Below are positions 1-8,078 of a DNA stretch of 64,000 bases, piece by piece (the stretch's first letter is position 1; each line of letters begins with the position of its first letter). Source of the stretch: Mesorhizobium sp. M4B.F.Ca.ET.058.02.1.1. Lineage in GTDB: Bacteria; Pseudomonadota; Alphaproteobacteria; Rhizobiales; Rhizobiaceae. Under the pieces are notes generated by a model. The model was given only the letters and a program-made list of their open reading frames with translations, was not told where the DNA came from and searched no databases. The position numbers and the translations under genes are program-made. The stretch lies in NCBI RefSeq assembly GCF_003952505.1, contig NZ_CP034450.1:1302001-1366000 (forward strand), read 5' to 3'.

Positions 1-565
1 CCTCGTCGATGATCTCGGCGAAGATGATGGCGTCGAGCGGCGCGATCTCCGACGGCTTCAGCACCATGGTGCAGCCGGCGGCGAGCGCCGGGCCGACCTT
101 GCAGGTGATCTGGTTCAGCGGCCAGTTCCATGGCGTGATCAGGCCGACGACGCCGATCGGCTCCTTGACGATGAGCGAGGAGCCTTTCACGTGGCGGAAC
201 TGAAAACTCTTCAGCACCTCGGCCATCTTCTCCAGATGCGCCTGGCCGACGCCAACCTGGCTGTCCAGCGCCATCTGGCGCGGCGCGCCCATCTCGCGCG
301 AGATTGCCAGCGCCAGGTCCTTGCTGCGCTTCTTGTAGACCTCGATGACGCGGTTGAGGATATCGAGGCGCTCCTCAACCGAGGTGAAGCCGAAGCTGTT
401 GAAGGCGCGCCTGGCGGCGGCTACCGCCTTGTCGACATCGGCCTTGGTGCCGAGCGAAATCTGCGCGAAGGCGTCCTCGGTGGACGGATCGATGACATCG
501 AGATTATTGGGCACCACCGGATCGACCCAGGCGCCGTCGATGTAGAACTGCAGATTGTGAGACAT
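1..565 (-). CDS. Aldehyde dehydrogenase family protein (5' part; continues past the window edge)
   Basis: NAD(P)-dependent oxidation of an aldehyde to the acid; substrate unknown. Only the first 188 residues are present, because the gene runs off the left edge. The ATG at 563-565 begins MSHNLQFYIDGAW, a typical ALDH start. The N-terminal cofactor-binding features are visible: TPWNWP around residues 144-149 (the Asn is the oxyanion residue in the family) and KPSE from Lys170, which contacts the cofactor ribose/phosphate. The catalytic Glu and Cys would lie beyond position 1, so activity cannot be judged here. It is transcribed away from the yeiH-type gene. No regulator is visible nearby. Confidence 0.93.
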   Translation of the reverse strand, partial: MSHNLQFYIDGAWVDPVVPNNLDVIDPSTEDAFAQISLGTKADVDKAVAAARRAFNSFGFTSVEERLDILNRVIEVYKKRSKDLALAISREMGAPRQMALDSQVGVGQAHLEKMAEVLKSFQFRHVKGSSLIVKEPIGVVGLITPWNWPLNQITCKVGPALAAGCTMVLKPSEIAPLDAIIFAEIIDE

Positions 566-862
566 GCTTTTCGCTCCCTGTGGGCCAGCGGGCTTCGCTT
601 GTGGCGAGTGATCGTCGTATACGGCCAGAAATAACGATGCGGCAGCCGCCCTGTCAAACGCAAGCGGCGGTGATTGAGCCAGCGTGTGGAATTCGCCATC
701 GATACCGCCCAAGACAATGCGGCGGTTTCGGGAAAACGACGTCTATTAAGACAGGACCGTGCTCAATCGTTCGGAAAACTCGATCATTATAACTCAAACA
801 ATTCGTTGGAAAGATTGGTTTCGGAATGGCATTCCCACGACGAAGGCGCCTGGAGAACCCCT
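566..862. other. Divergent intergenic region between the aldehyde dehydrogenase and yeiH-type genes
   Basis: About 300 bases without a convincing gene. The stretch from roughly 740 to 840 is clearly more A/T-rich than its surroundings and is the likely promoter zone for the rightward gene. I see no strong palindrome or terminator. Confidence 0.4.
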
Positions 863-1915
863 TTGCCCGTCCTGCCCGCCACCGCGAACAATCTTCCAAA
901 CGGCCTGACCTCCACCGGCAGTAGCTCTGCCCTGACTTCGATCTCGTCCGGCGTCGTCCCGGGGCTTGTGCTGGCGGCGATGATCACCAGCGTCGCCTAT
1001 TCGGCGCGCAATGTCTCCGGCTTTGCCCTGCTCAGCCCGATGATCCTCGCCGTGGTGGCCGGCATGATCTATTCCAACGTGCTCGGCACGCCCGCCCATG
1101 CCAAGGCCGGCATCGCCTTTGCGCAGCGCCGGCTGCTGCGCTTCGCCATCGTGCTGCTCGGCTTCCAGCTGACGCTCGGCCAGGTCGCGGCGATCGGCAT
1201 TGGCGGCGTCGGCATCATTGCGGCCACACTCGGCGCCACCTTCGTCTTCACAATCACGCTCGGCCGGCTGATCGGCGTCGACCGCAAGCTGGCGCAACTG
1301 ATCGCCGCCGGCACCTCGATCTGCGGCGCCTCGGCGATCGTCGCCACCAACATCGTCACCGAGGCGCGCGACGAGGACGTCACCTACGCGGTTGCCGGGA
1401 TCACGCTGTTCGGCACCGTCGCCATGCTCGGCTTCCCGCTGCTGGCGCCGGTGCTCGGCCTCGACCAGCACGCTTTCGGCTTGTGGGCCGGCGCGTCAAT
1501 CCATGAGGTGGCGCAGGTTATCGGCGCCGGCTTCCAGGACGGCGCCCAGGCCGGCGAGACGGCGACCGTCGCCAAGCTGACGCGCGTCGCCATGCTGGCG
1601 CCGATGGTGATCACGCTCGGCCTGATGGCACGCCGCGGCAACGCCGACGGCTCGGCCGCGAAGCCGCCGATGCCGTGGTTCGTCGTCGCCTTCGTCGCGG
1701 TGGTGGGGCTGAACAGCCTGGTCGCCATGCCGGCCGCAGTGCATTCGGCGATTGCTTTGGCCACCCAGATCATGCTGACCATGGGGCTCGCCGCCATGGG
1801 CCTCCAGGCCGACATCTCGCAGCTCCGCTCGCGCGGCCTGCGCCCACTCGTCCTGGCCTTCTCGGCCTTCCTGTTCATCGCGGCGTTTAGTCTGACGCTG
1901 GTGAAGTTCGCCTAG
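863..1915 (+). CDS. yeiH: YeiH/UPF0324 family putative sulfate exporter
   Basis: Multi-pass inner-membrane protein of the YeiH family (UPF0324), thought to export sulfate or related sulfur compounds; transport activity is poorly proven. The reading frame is open from a TTG at 674, but I choose the TTG at 863, which has GGAG at 852-855 and gives 350 residues, the usual family length. About ten hydrophobic segments are visible, with family signatures [16 protein letters not shown], the glycine-rich [12 protein letters not shown] and the [10 protein letters not shown] loop. It converges on the methionine sulfoxide reductase gene, with a hairpin between them. An ATG at 980 is an alternative start but would remove the first membrane segment. 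Confidence 0.88.
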   Translation: MPVLPATANNLPNGLTSTGSSSALTSISSGVVPGLVLAAMITSVAYSARNVSGFALLSPMILAVVAGMIYSNVLGTPAHAKAGIAFAQRRLLRFAIVLLGFQLTLGQVAAIGIGGVGIIAATLGATFVFTITLGRLIGVDRKLAQLIAAGTSICGASAIVATNIVTEARDEDVTYAVAGITLFGTVAMLGFPLLAPVLGLDQHAFGLWAGASIHEVAQVIGAGFQDGAQAGETATVAKLTRVAMLAPMVITLGLMARRGNADGSAAKPPMPWFVVAFVAVVGLNSLVAMPAAVHSAIALATQIMLTMGLAAMGLQADISQLRSRGLRPLVLAFSAFLFIAAFSLTLVKFA

Positions 1916-1916
1916 T

Positions 1917-1966
1917 GGGCATGTTGAGATTCAGGTCAGGCCGGCCTCATCTAAATATCAATGCCC
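1917..1966. terminator. Palindromic intergenic element, probable bidirectional terminator (copy 1)
   Basis: Imperfect hairpin between two convergent genes. The outer arms are GGGCAT (1917-1922) and ATGCCC (1961-1966). The inner part contains GATTCAGGTCAGGCCGGCCT at 1928-1947, identical to a segment of a second element at 45887-45932 that also lies between convergent genes. In this copy the right half has diverged. The shape and position suggest transcription termination for both genes; the element family is inferred from these two copies only. Confidence 0.6.
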
Positions 1967-2463
1967 TAATCCTCGAAGGAGCTTGCCGCGACAAAGATCG
2001 CGGCCAGCTTCTCGATGCCGGCCTGGTCGTCCTTGTCGAAGCGGCCGGGCAGCGGGCTGTCGAGGTCAAGCACGCCGAAGACGCCGTCATTGTCCCTGAG
2101 CAGCACCACCAGTTCCGAGCGCGAATCCGCGTCGCAGGCGATGTGGCCGGCAAAATCGTGGACGTCCTTGACCAGCATCGACATGCCCAAATCAACCGCC
2201 GTGCCGCACACGCCCTTGCCCACGGCGATGCGTACGCAGGCCGGCTTGCCCTGGAAGGGGCCGAGCACTAGCTCTTCGTCCGATTGCAGGAAGTAGAAGC
2301 CGGCCCAGTTGAGGTCGGGCACCATCTGGTAGATCAGCGCCGAGGTGTTGGCGGCGTTGGCGATCGGGTCGCGCTCGCCGTCGAGCAGCGCCTTCATCTG
2401 CGCGGCGAGTTCATTGTAGAAGGCCGCCTTGTCCGTGCTCTCGATGGTCTTTGCCGCAAACAT
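1966..2463 (-). CDS. msrC: Free methionine-(R)-sulfoxide reductase, GAF-domain type
   Basis: Cytosolic enzyme that reduces free methionine-R-sulfoxide, protecting against oxidation. It is a single GAF domain of 165 residues, the same length as the E. coli enzyme. The three conserved cysteines are present at Cys76, Cys86 and Cys110; their spacing (10 and 24) matches the family's catalytic and resolving cysteines. Family motifs NWAGFYF, LGPFQGKPAC and KGVCG are clear. Two in-frame ATGs (2469 and 2463) are possible; GGAGG sits at the better distance from the second, which gives MFAAKT. It converges on the yeiH-type gene. Confidence 0.93.
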   Translation of the reverse strand: MFAAKTIESTDKAAFYNELAAQMKALLDGERDPIANAANTSALIYQMVPDLNWAGFYFLQSDEELVLGPFQGKPACVRIAVGKGVCGTAVDLGMSMLVKDVHDFAGHIACDADSRSELVVLLRDNDGVFGVLDLDSPLPGRFDKDDQAGIEKLAAIFVAASSFED

Positions 2464-2567
2464 CGCCATGCCTCCGTTGCCAGGGCGCAGAAGTGCCCGC
2501 TCGGCTCTCTCTGCCACCAAGCGAGCGGCGAGACTATCATGAATTCCGCCGCGATTTCGGACACGTG

Positions 2568-3176
2568 TCAGTTTTGCCGGCGTCCAAACACGCGGGCGAC
2601 GCGGGCAAACGGGCCGGACGTCGGTGCGGCCGGCTTGACTGGCGGCGGCGGCGCGGCGGGCTCGGCGGCGGGATGATTTCTCTCGTCGCCCGCCATCGCC
2701 ATCAGCGCCTTGTAGATCTCGAAGCCGGATGCCGGCCGCGCGCCCTGCATTCGCTGCCGGGTCAGTTCCGAACAGGTCGGGCTGCCGTCGGCGCCGATGA
2801 TCTCGCCCATGGTCAGCTTCTTGGTGAAGCCGAAGAGATCAAAGACCGCATATTTGGCGGCGTGGGCATCATAGGCGCGGCTTTCAGCCTTGGCATGGAT
2901 CTCCAGCAATTGCGGGATCAGGAACTGCGCCTTTTCCGGCGAGGCTTCGCCTTCATAGGGCAGCAGGCTCCAGCCGGCCCCCAGCATCATCGTCCTGATC
3001 TTGTCGGGCTCGCGCCGAAGGGCGACGATGGTCGCGGGATCGACAAAGGCCGGGACATGGTTTCCCTGGACGTTATGGGCGATACCAACCTCGTCCAGCA
3101 AACGCTTGCACTCGGGAACGAGCCAGACGGCCTTCGGAAAAATCGATTGGAATTCGAAGTCGTAGTTCAGTTCCAT
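2568..3176 (-). CDS. Conserved hypothetical protein with a Cys-Ser-Glu motif and Pro/Ala-rich tail
   Basis: I do not recognise this 202-residue protein. There is no signal peptide or membrane segment. A tyrosine-aspartate at 102-103 and CSEL from Cys135 faintly recall the circularly permuted NlpC/P60-type cysteine peptidases, where Cys-Ser-Glu marks the active site, but I cannot identify a matching His, so this is only a hint. Residues 169-187 are low-complexity Ala/Pro, and the C-terminus is basic. The ATG at 3174-3176 has a good GGAGG seven bases upstream. It is divergent from the GlxA-type regulator and shares a 163-base promoter region with it. Confidence 0.75.
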   Translation of the reverse strand: MELNYDFEFQSIFPKAVWLVPECKRLLDEVGIAHNVQGNHVPAFVDPATIVALRREPDKIRTMMLGAGWSLLPYEGEASPEKAQFLIPQLLEIHAKAESRAYDAHAAKYAVFDLFGFTKKLTMGEIIGADGSPTCSELTRQRMQGARPASGFEIYKALMAMAGDERNHPAAEPAAPPPPVKPAAPTSGPFARVARVFGRRQN

Positions 3177-3201
3177 CGGAAAGCCTCCGGCGTTTCATCA
3201 C

Positions 3202-3218
3202 CTTGACCTTGCGTCAAG
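3202..3218. promoter_or_regulatory. Palindrome in the divergent region between the hypothetical gene and the AraC-type regulator
   Basis: The 17-base perfect inverted repeat CTTGACcttgcGTCAAG lies 26 bases upstream of the leftward start codon. Its TTGACC also looks like a sigma-70 -35 element, so it may be an operator overlapping a promoter. The binding factor is unknown. Confidence 0.4.
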
Positions 3219-3339
3219 TCTCGCAATTTCCGCTTAAGGTTTGCCTATCTTGCTTGGTGAACGGCTGGTTGACTGGCGTCCCCGTTGCCAGCCGGCCGGG
3301 CCACCCGCTACAGTTCCAGCCGCCTCAGGAAAGAGCATC

Positions 3340-4335
3340 GTGACTTCCAATCCCGCCAACCGCAAACGCGACCGCGCGCAGCCGGCGGCGGGCGAAGCCC
3401 CCCTCGCCTTCGCCGTGCTGGTCTTTCCCGGCTTTCCGATGATGGCGTTTTCCTCGCTGATCGAACCGCTGCGCGCAGCCAATGTGCTCGCCAAGCGCGA
3501 GTGCTACCGCTGGGTGATCGTCGGCGCGGATCCCGGCACGGTCGAGGCCTCTAACGGCGTCGTCATCCAGCCCGGCTTTTCGGCGGCCCATGCGCCGAGG
3601 GTCGACCGCATCGTCGTCTGCTCGGGCGGCGATGCCGACCATCTCGTCGCCGATGAGGCGGTGAGCTGGATCCGCAAGAGCCTGCGCGGCGGCGCGCACA
3701 TCGGCGCGGTGGCGGATGCAGCGTTCTTCCTCGCCCGCGCCGGCCTGCTCGACGGCCATGCCTGCACCCTGCACTGGACCAGCCAGGCCGCTTTCACCGA
3801 GGCTTTCCCGGACATCGAGCTCAGGCGCGATCTCTTCGTCATCGACCGCAAGCGTTTCACCTCGGCCGGCGGCGTCGGCAGCCTCGACATGATGCTGGAG
3901 ATCATCACTGGCGACTATGGCGCCGAGCTCGCGGCGGGCGTCGCCGAATGGTTCGTGCACAGTCCTTTGCGATCGAGCGTCGACCGCAAGCTGATGCCGC
4001 TCAGGCTGCGCACCGGCGTGCAGAACGAGCTGGTGCTGTCGGCCATTGCGATCATGGAGGATGCGGTCGAGGAGCGGCTCGGCATGGCGGAGCTGGCGAC
4101 AAGGCTCGGCGTCTCCTCCGACAAGCTCGAGCGCAATTTCCGCGCCGAGCTGGATATCTCGCCCAACGGCTATTACCGGCGGCTGCGGCTGAAGCGCGCC
4201 GCCGACCTGCTGGCGCATTCGACACTTATGGTGCGCGATGTCGCGCTGGCGTGTGGGTTTGCCTCGATGTCGAGTTTTGCGCGGGCATTTCGGGAGGAGC
4301 ATGGGCACGCGCCGAAGGCGATGCGGCGGCAGTAG
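3340..4335 (+). CDS. GlxA-family transcriptional regulator (DJ-1/PfpI-like domain plus AraC helix-turn-helix)
   Basis: DNA-binding regulator of the family that includes GbdR, CdhR and ArgR-type activators of amine and amino-acid catabolism. The N-terminal DJ-1/PfpI-like ligand domain spans about 20-200 (FAVLVFPGFPMMAFSSLIEPL, then VCSGGDAD). The usual nucleophile-elbow Cys is replaced (GAVADAAF), as expected for a sensor rather than an enzyme. Two AraC helix-turn-helix motifs occupy about 248-331, ending CGFASMSSFARAFREEHG. The GTG at 3340 is chosen because AGGAAAGAG precedes it and it gives 331 residues; the frame is open back to 3241. The M24 enzyme gene downstream on the same strand is the natural candidate target. 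Confidence 0.88.
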   Translation: MTSNPANRKRDRAQPAAGEAPLAFAVLVFPGFPMMAFSSLIEPLRAANVLAKRECYRWVIVGADPGTVEASNGVVIQPGFSAAHAPRVDRIVVCSGGDADHLVADEAVSWIRKSLRGGAHIGAVADAAFFLARAGLLDGHACTLHWTSQAAFTEAFPDIELRRDLFVIDRKRFTSAGGVGSLDMMLEIITGDYGAELAAGVAEWFVHSPLRSSVDRKLMPLRLRTGVQNELVLSAIAIMEDAVEERLGMAELATRLGVSSDKLERNFRAELDISPNGYYRRLRLKRAADLLAHSTLMVRDVALACGFASMSSFARAFREEHGHAPKAMRRQ

Positions 4336-4511
4336 CTTCTTCGCTTGTGCTGAAATGGTGAGACGCTGGCGGGACCGAGGGGGCGCGAAAGGATCACGGT
4401 GCTATCGTTTCCCATCCGCCACGCCTGCGGCATCCGGCACGACATTTGCGGGAATTCGCACACACTTCCTGTGACGCATAGCCCATGTTCTCCCCTTCAG
4501 GAGGCACCGCC

Positions 4512-5807
4512 ATGAGCATCGTCGTTTTCGACCCCGACAGCACCGAGGATGTGGACTTCAAGGATCGCATGCGCCATCCGGCGGCGGCCGATCCGGCGGG
4601 CGGCATGTGGCTCTCCGACACCGAGCCGTCCTTCATCGATGCGGATGCGCTGCGCAAGGGCCGTCTCGCCAAGCTGCGCGGCTGGATGCGCGAGGCGGGC
4701 TATGGCGCGGTCGTTTTGTTCGACCCCTACAACCAGCGCTACGCCACCGGCTCGCGCAACATGTTCGGCTACTTCCTGCGCAACTCGACGCGCTATTTCT
4801 TCATCCCGACCGAAGGGCCGGTGATGCTGTTCGAATATCCGCAGAGCTACCATGTCTCGATGGTGCTCGACACGATCGACGAGGCGCGGCCGTCGAAGCT
4901 GGTGTGGTCATCCGTCTCCGGCCGCGACGACGAGACCGCCGGGCCGTTCGCCGACGAGATCGCCGAGCTTCTGAAGAAGCATGGCGGCGGCTCGATGAAG
5001 CTCGGGCTCGACCGCTGCAGCCATCTGCAGGCGCTGGCGCTCGAAAAGCGCGGCTGCGAGGTGCGCGATTGCCAAGGCGAGATTTTGGCGGTGCGCGCGG
5101 TGAAGACGCCGGAGGAAGTCAAATGCCTGCAGGCGTCGATGGCCGGCGCCGAGGCCGCGGTGGCGGCAGTGCGCGAGGCGATCAAGCCCGGCGTCTCCGA
5201 AAACGAGCTGTTCGCCATCATGTATGGCGAGGTGATCCGCCAGGGCGGCGAGTTCATCGAGACGCGGCTGCTCACCTCCGGCCAACGCACCAATCCGTGG
5301 TTCAGCGAGGCGAGCGGCCGCAAGATCAGGCCGGGCGAGCTGGTCGCGCTCGATACCGACACGATCGGCTGCTACGGCTATTATTCCGATTTCTCGCGCA
5401 CCTTCCGCTGCGGGCCGGGCAAGCCGACCGCCTACCAGAAATCGCTCTACCGCATGGCGCACGACCAAGTGCAGCACAATATCGGCATCGTGAAGCCCGG
5501 CATGGCTTTCCGCGAGATCGCCGAGAAGGCCTGGAAGATCCCGGACCGCTTCGTCGACCAGCGCTACACTTCGGTCATGCACGGCGTCGGCATGCATGGC
5601 GAGACGCCGTTCATCGCGCACTCGATGGACTACGAGACCTATGGCCGCGACGGCATCATCGTGCCCGGCATGGTGGTCAGCGTCGAAAGCTATATCGGCG
5701 AGAAAGGCGGCCGCGAGGGCGTCAAGCTGGAGGACGAGATCCTGATCACCGAGACCGGGACGGAGTTGCTGTCGCGGTTTCCGTATGAGGACGAGTTCTT
5801 GGAATGA
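4512..5807 (+). CDS. M24-family metalloenzyme related to the DMSP lyase DddP (Xaa-Pro peptidase-like)
   Basis: Pita-bread fold protein of 431 residues with creatinase-like N-terminal (about 45-195) and M24 catalytic (about 205-425) domains. The ATG at 4512 follows AGGAGG at 4499-4504. The dimetal ligands are D281, D283, D293, H357, E392 and E407. From memory of the literature, DddP uses D295, D297, D307, H371, E406 and E421, which is a constant offset of 14, and the motif IETRLLTSGQRTNPWF is nearly shared. Tyr352 matches DddP Tyr366, but the position of DddP catalytic Asp377 is Gly363 here. I therefore infer a relative acting on another substrate rather than a proven DMSP lyase. It lies downstream of a GlxA-type regulator and upstream of an isochorismatase-like gene. 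Confidence 0.85.
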   Translation: MSIVVFDPDSTEDVDFKDRMRHPAAADPAGGMWLSDTEPSFIDADALRKGRLAKLRGWMREAGYGAVVLFDPYNQRYATGSRNMFGYFLRNSTRYFFIPTEGPVMLFEYPQSYHVSMVLDTIDEARPSKLVWSSVSGRDDETAGPFADEIAELLKKHGGGSMKLGLDRCSHLQALALEKRGCEVRDCQGEILAVRAVKTPEEVKCLQASMAGAEAAVAAVREAIKPGVSENELFAIMYGEVIRQGGEFIETRLLTSGQRTNPWFSEASGRKIRPGELVALDTDTIGCYGYYSDFSRTFRCGPGKPTAYQKSLYRMAHDQVQHNIGIVKPGMAFREIAEKAWKIPDRFVDQRYTSVMHGVGMHGETPFIAHSMDYETYGRDGIIVPGMVVSVESYIGEKGGREGVKLEDEILITETGTELLSRFPYEDEFLE

Positions 5808-5884
5808 GCGATTTGATGCCGATACGCTCTGTTGGCGCCGCCCATACGCTATCGCAGGCCTTCGAGATTGGCCGCAGCAAATGT

Positions 5885-6074
5885 GACGTCGTCATCCTAG
5901 GGCGAAGCAAGGAGCGAAGCGACGCGGCGCAGACCCTAGGATCCATGCCGTTACTTCGGAGCGTTGCATCGGTGCAGAATTCTGTTCCGCTGCATTTTTC
6001 GTTAGAGGTAACGGCATGGATTCCAGGGTCTTCGCAATGCCGCTTCGCGGCTGCTTCGCCCTGGAATGACGAAG
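5885..6074. repeat. Intergenic inverted-repeat element
   Basis: Two long imperfect arms in opposite orientation fill the gap between the M24 enzyme and the isochorismatase-like gene: about 5885-5954 and 6008-6074. Both contain a variant of GTAACGGCATGGATYC and of GGCGAAGCAAGGAGCGAAGC or its complement. A short frame runs through it but looks like repeat sequence, not a gene. It is probably a mobile or transcribed palindromic element of the rhizobial intergenic type. Confidence 0.65.
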
Positions 6075-6087
6075 CGCGAGCATCCGC

Positions 6088-6765
6088 ATGAAAAGCCCGA
6101 TCTCCATCCGGCGCGGCAAGGTGGCCGCAGTGTTCATCGATCTCCAGGAAGAGCATCGCAAGGACGAGCGCTATCTGGTCGACGGCTTCGGCGACATCCT
6201 CGCCAATGTCCAGCGGCTGCAGGCGGCGGCGCGGCGCAATTTCGTGCCGCTCTACCACTTCGCCTACATCGTCGACCTTGCCGAGGCGCGGCCGTTCCAT
6301 CCGGTGGACGCCAGCGGCAAGTCGGCCTTCTCCGACAAGGACGATCCGCTGACGGCGATCTGCGCGGAAGTGGCGCCGGCCGAGGGCGAGACGATGCTGG
6401 TCAAGACCGAGGCCAGCGCCTTCGGCAACGGCGCCTTCACCGACCGGCTGAAGACGGCGGGCATCGAATGGCTGGTGATTGCCGGCGTCTGGACCGAGGC
6501 CTGCATCGACGCCACGGTGAAGGATGCGGTGGCGCGTGGTTTCCGCGTGCTGCTGGTCAAGGATGCCTGCGGCAGCGCGAGCGCCGCCATGCACCAGACC
6601 GCCATCCTCAATCTCGCCAACCGGCTCTATGGCGGCGCCGTCACCGGCACGCTCGATGCCTGCCGGCTGCTGGCGGGCGACACGGTCGATGCGTGGCAGG
6701 TCGAGGGCTCGGTGCCGCTGCGCTTCACCTACGACAATGCGGCCCGGCTCTACGACGAGCTCTGA
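6088..6765 (+). CDS. Isochorismatase-family cysteine hydrolase
   Basis: Cytosolic hydrolase of the isochorismatase/nicotinamidase fold, 225 residues. The family triad is visible: Asp18 in VFIDLQ, Lys106 in LVKTEASAF and Cys139 in VWTEACIDAT. The natural substrate is not deducible; relatives include N-carbamoyl amidases, ureidoacrylate and biuret hydrolases and peroxyureidoacrylate enzymes. It lies on the same strand as the M24 enzyme (after a repeat) and 39 bases before an esterase/lipase-type hydrolase, so the three hydrolases may act on one unidentified amide/ester compound. That link is inference from gene order. Confidence 0.88.
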   Translation: MKSPISIRRGKVAAVFIDLQEEHRKDERYLVDGFGDILANVQRLQAAARRNFVPLYHFAYIVDLAEARPFHPVDASGKSAFSDKDDPLTAICAEVAPAEGETMLVKTEASAFGNGAFTDRLKTAGIEWLVIAGVWTEACIDATVKDAVARGFRVLLVKDACGSASAAMHQTAILNLANRLYGGAVTGTLDACRLLAGDTVDAWQVEGSVPLRFTYDNAARLYDEL

Positions 6766-6804
6766 CGGCAAGCCGATGGGCACGAACCAACTCGAAGCGG
6801 CCAG

Positions 6805-7848
6805 GTGGGGAAATACGCCACCCTGCTCGACCCGGAGCTGTGGGACTATATCGACCAGGTCAATGCCTGGTTCCCGCCCGCGATCGTGGCGCAGCCGATC
6901 GCGGAGCAACGGGCGGTCTACAACGCGATGTGCCGGGCCTTCCATCCAGGCCGTCCGGCTGATGTCACGGTGAGTGACGGCGTGGTCGCCGCCGACGGCC
7001 GCGACATCGCGATCCGGCGCTACCGTTTGGCCGGCAAGGCGTCGCGGGCGATCGTCGTCCACTATCACGGCGGCGGCTTCGTGCTCGGCGACCTCGACAG
7101 CCATGACGACATCTGCGCCGAGATCTGCGCCGCCACCGGCTTCGAGGTGATCTCGGCCGATTACCGCCTGGCGCCGGAGCATCTGCATCCCGCCGCCTTC
7201 GAGGATTCACTCGCCGTGTTCGAATGGATGGCCGCGACAACCAGCCTGCCGATCGTGCTCTGCGGCGAGAGCGCCGGCGGCAACCTCGCCGCGGCCGTCG
7301 CGCACGCGACGCGCCACAGCCAGCGCCGCGCCGCCGGTCAGGTGCTGATCTATCCAGAACTCGGCGGCGAGACAGGCCGCTCCTATATCGAGCACGCCGA
7401 GGCGCCGCTGCTCAGCCTCAGCGATATCGAGTTCTACCGCCGCATCCGGTCCGCGCCGGGTCAATCGCTGGACGATCCGACCTTCTCGCCACTGCGCGAC
7501 AGCGATTTTACCGGCCTGCCGCCGACCTTCATCATCACCGCCGAATGCGATCCGCTGTCCTCCGACGGCGAGGCCTATCGCGGCCGCATCGTCGCCGCCG
7601 GCGGCTCGGCCTGGTGGCAGGAAGAGCCGCTGCTGGTGCACAGTTTCCTGCGCGCCCGCAACAGCGTGCCGCGCGCCGGCGAGGCGTTTGCGAGGATTAT
7701 TGCCGACATTGCCAGGCTGGGCGCCGGCGATGAGGCGCCAATCTCCCCCAAGTGGGGGAGATGGCCGGCAGGCCAGAGGGGGCGCGAAGGATCGCGGCCC
7801 CTCAGAATCCTTAGGATTCAAAACCATTCGTCATCGCAGCGGCGCTGA
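6805..7848 (+). CDS. Alpha/beta hydrolase, hormone-sensitive-lipase type, with a repeat-encoded C-terminal tail
   Basis: Carboxylesterase-like enzyme of 347 residues. Visible are the oxyanion motif HGGG at 88-91, the nucleophile elbow GESAG (Ser156), Asp249 in AECDPL and His279 in VHSF, so the triad is complete. The start is the GTG at 6805 (MGKYATLLDPELW); an upstream ATG at 6776 is out of frame. Residues from about 311 to the stop are translated from an intergenic palindromic repeat, not from the enzyme fold, so the original gene probably ended near 7735. It follows the isochorismatase-like gene by 39 bases. Confidence 0.88.
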   Translation: MGKYATLLDPELWDYIDQVNAWFPPAIVAQPIAEQRAVYNAMCRAFHPGRPADVTVSDGVVAADGRDIAIRRYRLAGKASRAIVVHYHGGGFVLGDLDSHDDICAEICAATGFEVISADYRLAPEHLHPAAFEDSLAVFEWMAATTSLPIVLCGESAGGNLAAAVAHATRHSQRRAAGQVLIYPELGGETGRSYIEHAEAPLLSLSDIEFYRRIRSAPGQSLDDPTFSPLRDSDFTGLPPTFIITAECDPLSSDGEAYRGRIVAAGGSAWWQEEPLLVHSFLRARNSVPRAGEAFARIIADIARLGAGDEAPISPKWGRWPAGQRGREGSRPLRILRIQNHSSSQRR

Positions 7849-7924
7849 ATAGCCGAGATGCTGGGCGGGACAGCGCCCCCCTCTGCCCTGCCGGGCATCT
7901 CCCCCACAAGGGGGAGATTGGCGC
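7735..7924. repeat. Long inverted-repeat element overlapping the 3' end of the esterase gene
   Basis: The left arm (7735-7785) and right arm (7873-7924) are near-perfect reverse complements. Each contains a CTCCCCCa..tGGGGGAG mini-hairpin and a GGGGGCGC end. The centre includes the esterase stop codon. A shortened relative of the arm end, GAGGGGGCGCGAAAGGATC, occurs near 4378, and a lone mini-hairpin occurs at 42080-42101. Confidence 0.75.
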
Positions 7925-8078
7925 TACCCTCGTGCGGAACAGCGCACAAGAACTGCGGAAAAGCGAACATTTCCCGGCGTAACCCCGCCCTATCATCGCC
8001 GCAGGCCAAGGGCGCTCCGGCGGTCGCATCCGTCCCCGCACTGTGACAGGCCGGGGCGCCCAACAGGAGGGAACGACG

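Noticed and set aside
794..1471. Long leftward frame antisense to the yeiH-type gene
   Set aside because: Composition is the Ala/Arg/Asp-rich pattern of a shadow frame in GC-rich DNA, with no domain; the rightward gene is clearly real.
4512..5807. Calling this gene dddP (DMSP lyase)
   Set aside because: The catalytic Asp position is Gly here, and nothing else for DMSP use is nearby; only the family relationship is claimed.
5804..6091. 95-codon frame overlapping the end of the M24 gene
   Set aside because: It reads through an intergenic inverted repeat and has no ribosome site.
5746..7188. 480-codon leftward frame across the M24, repeat and isochorismatase region
   Set aside because: Runs antisense to three well-supported genes and a repeat; no family resemblance.
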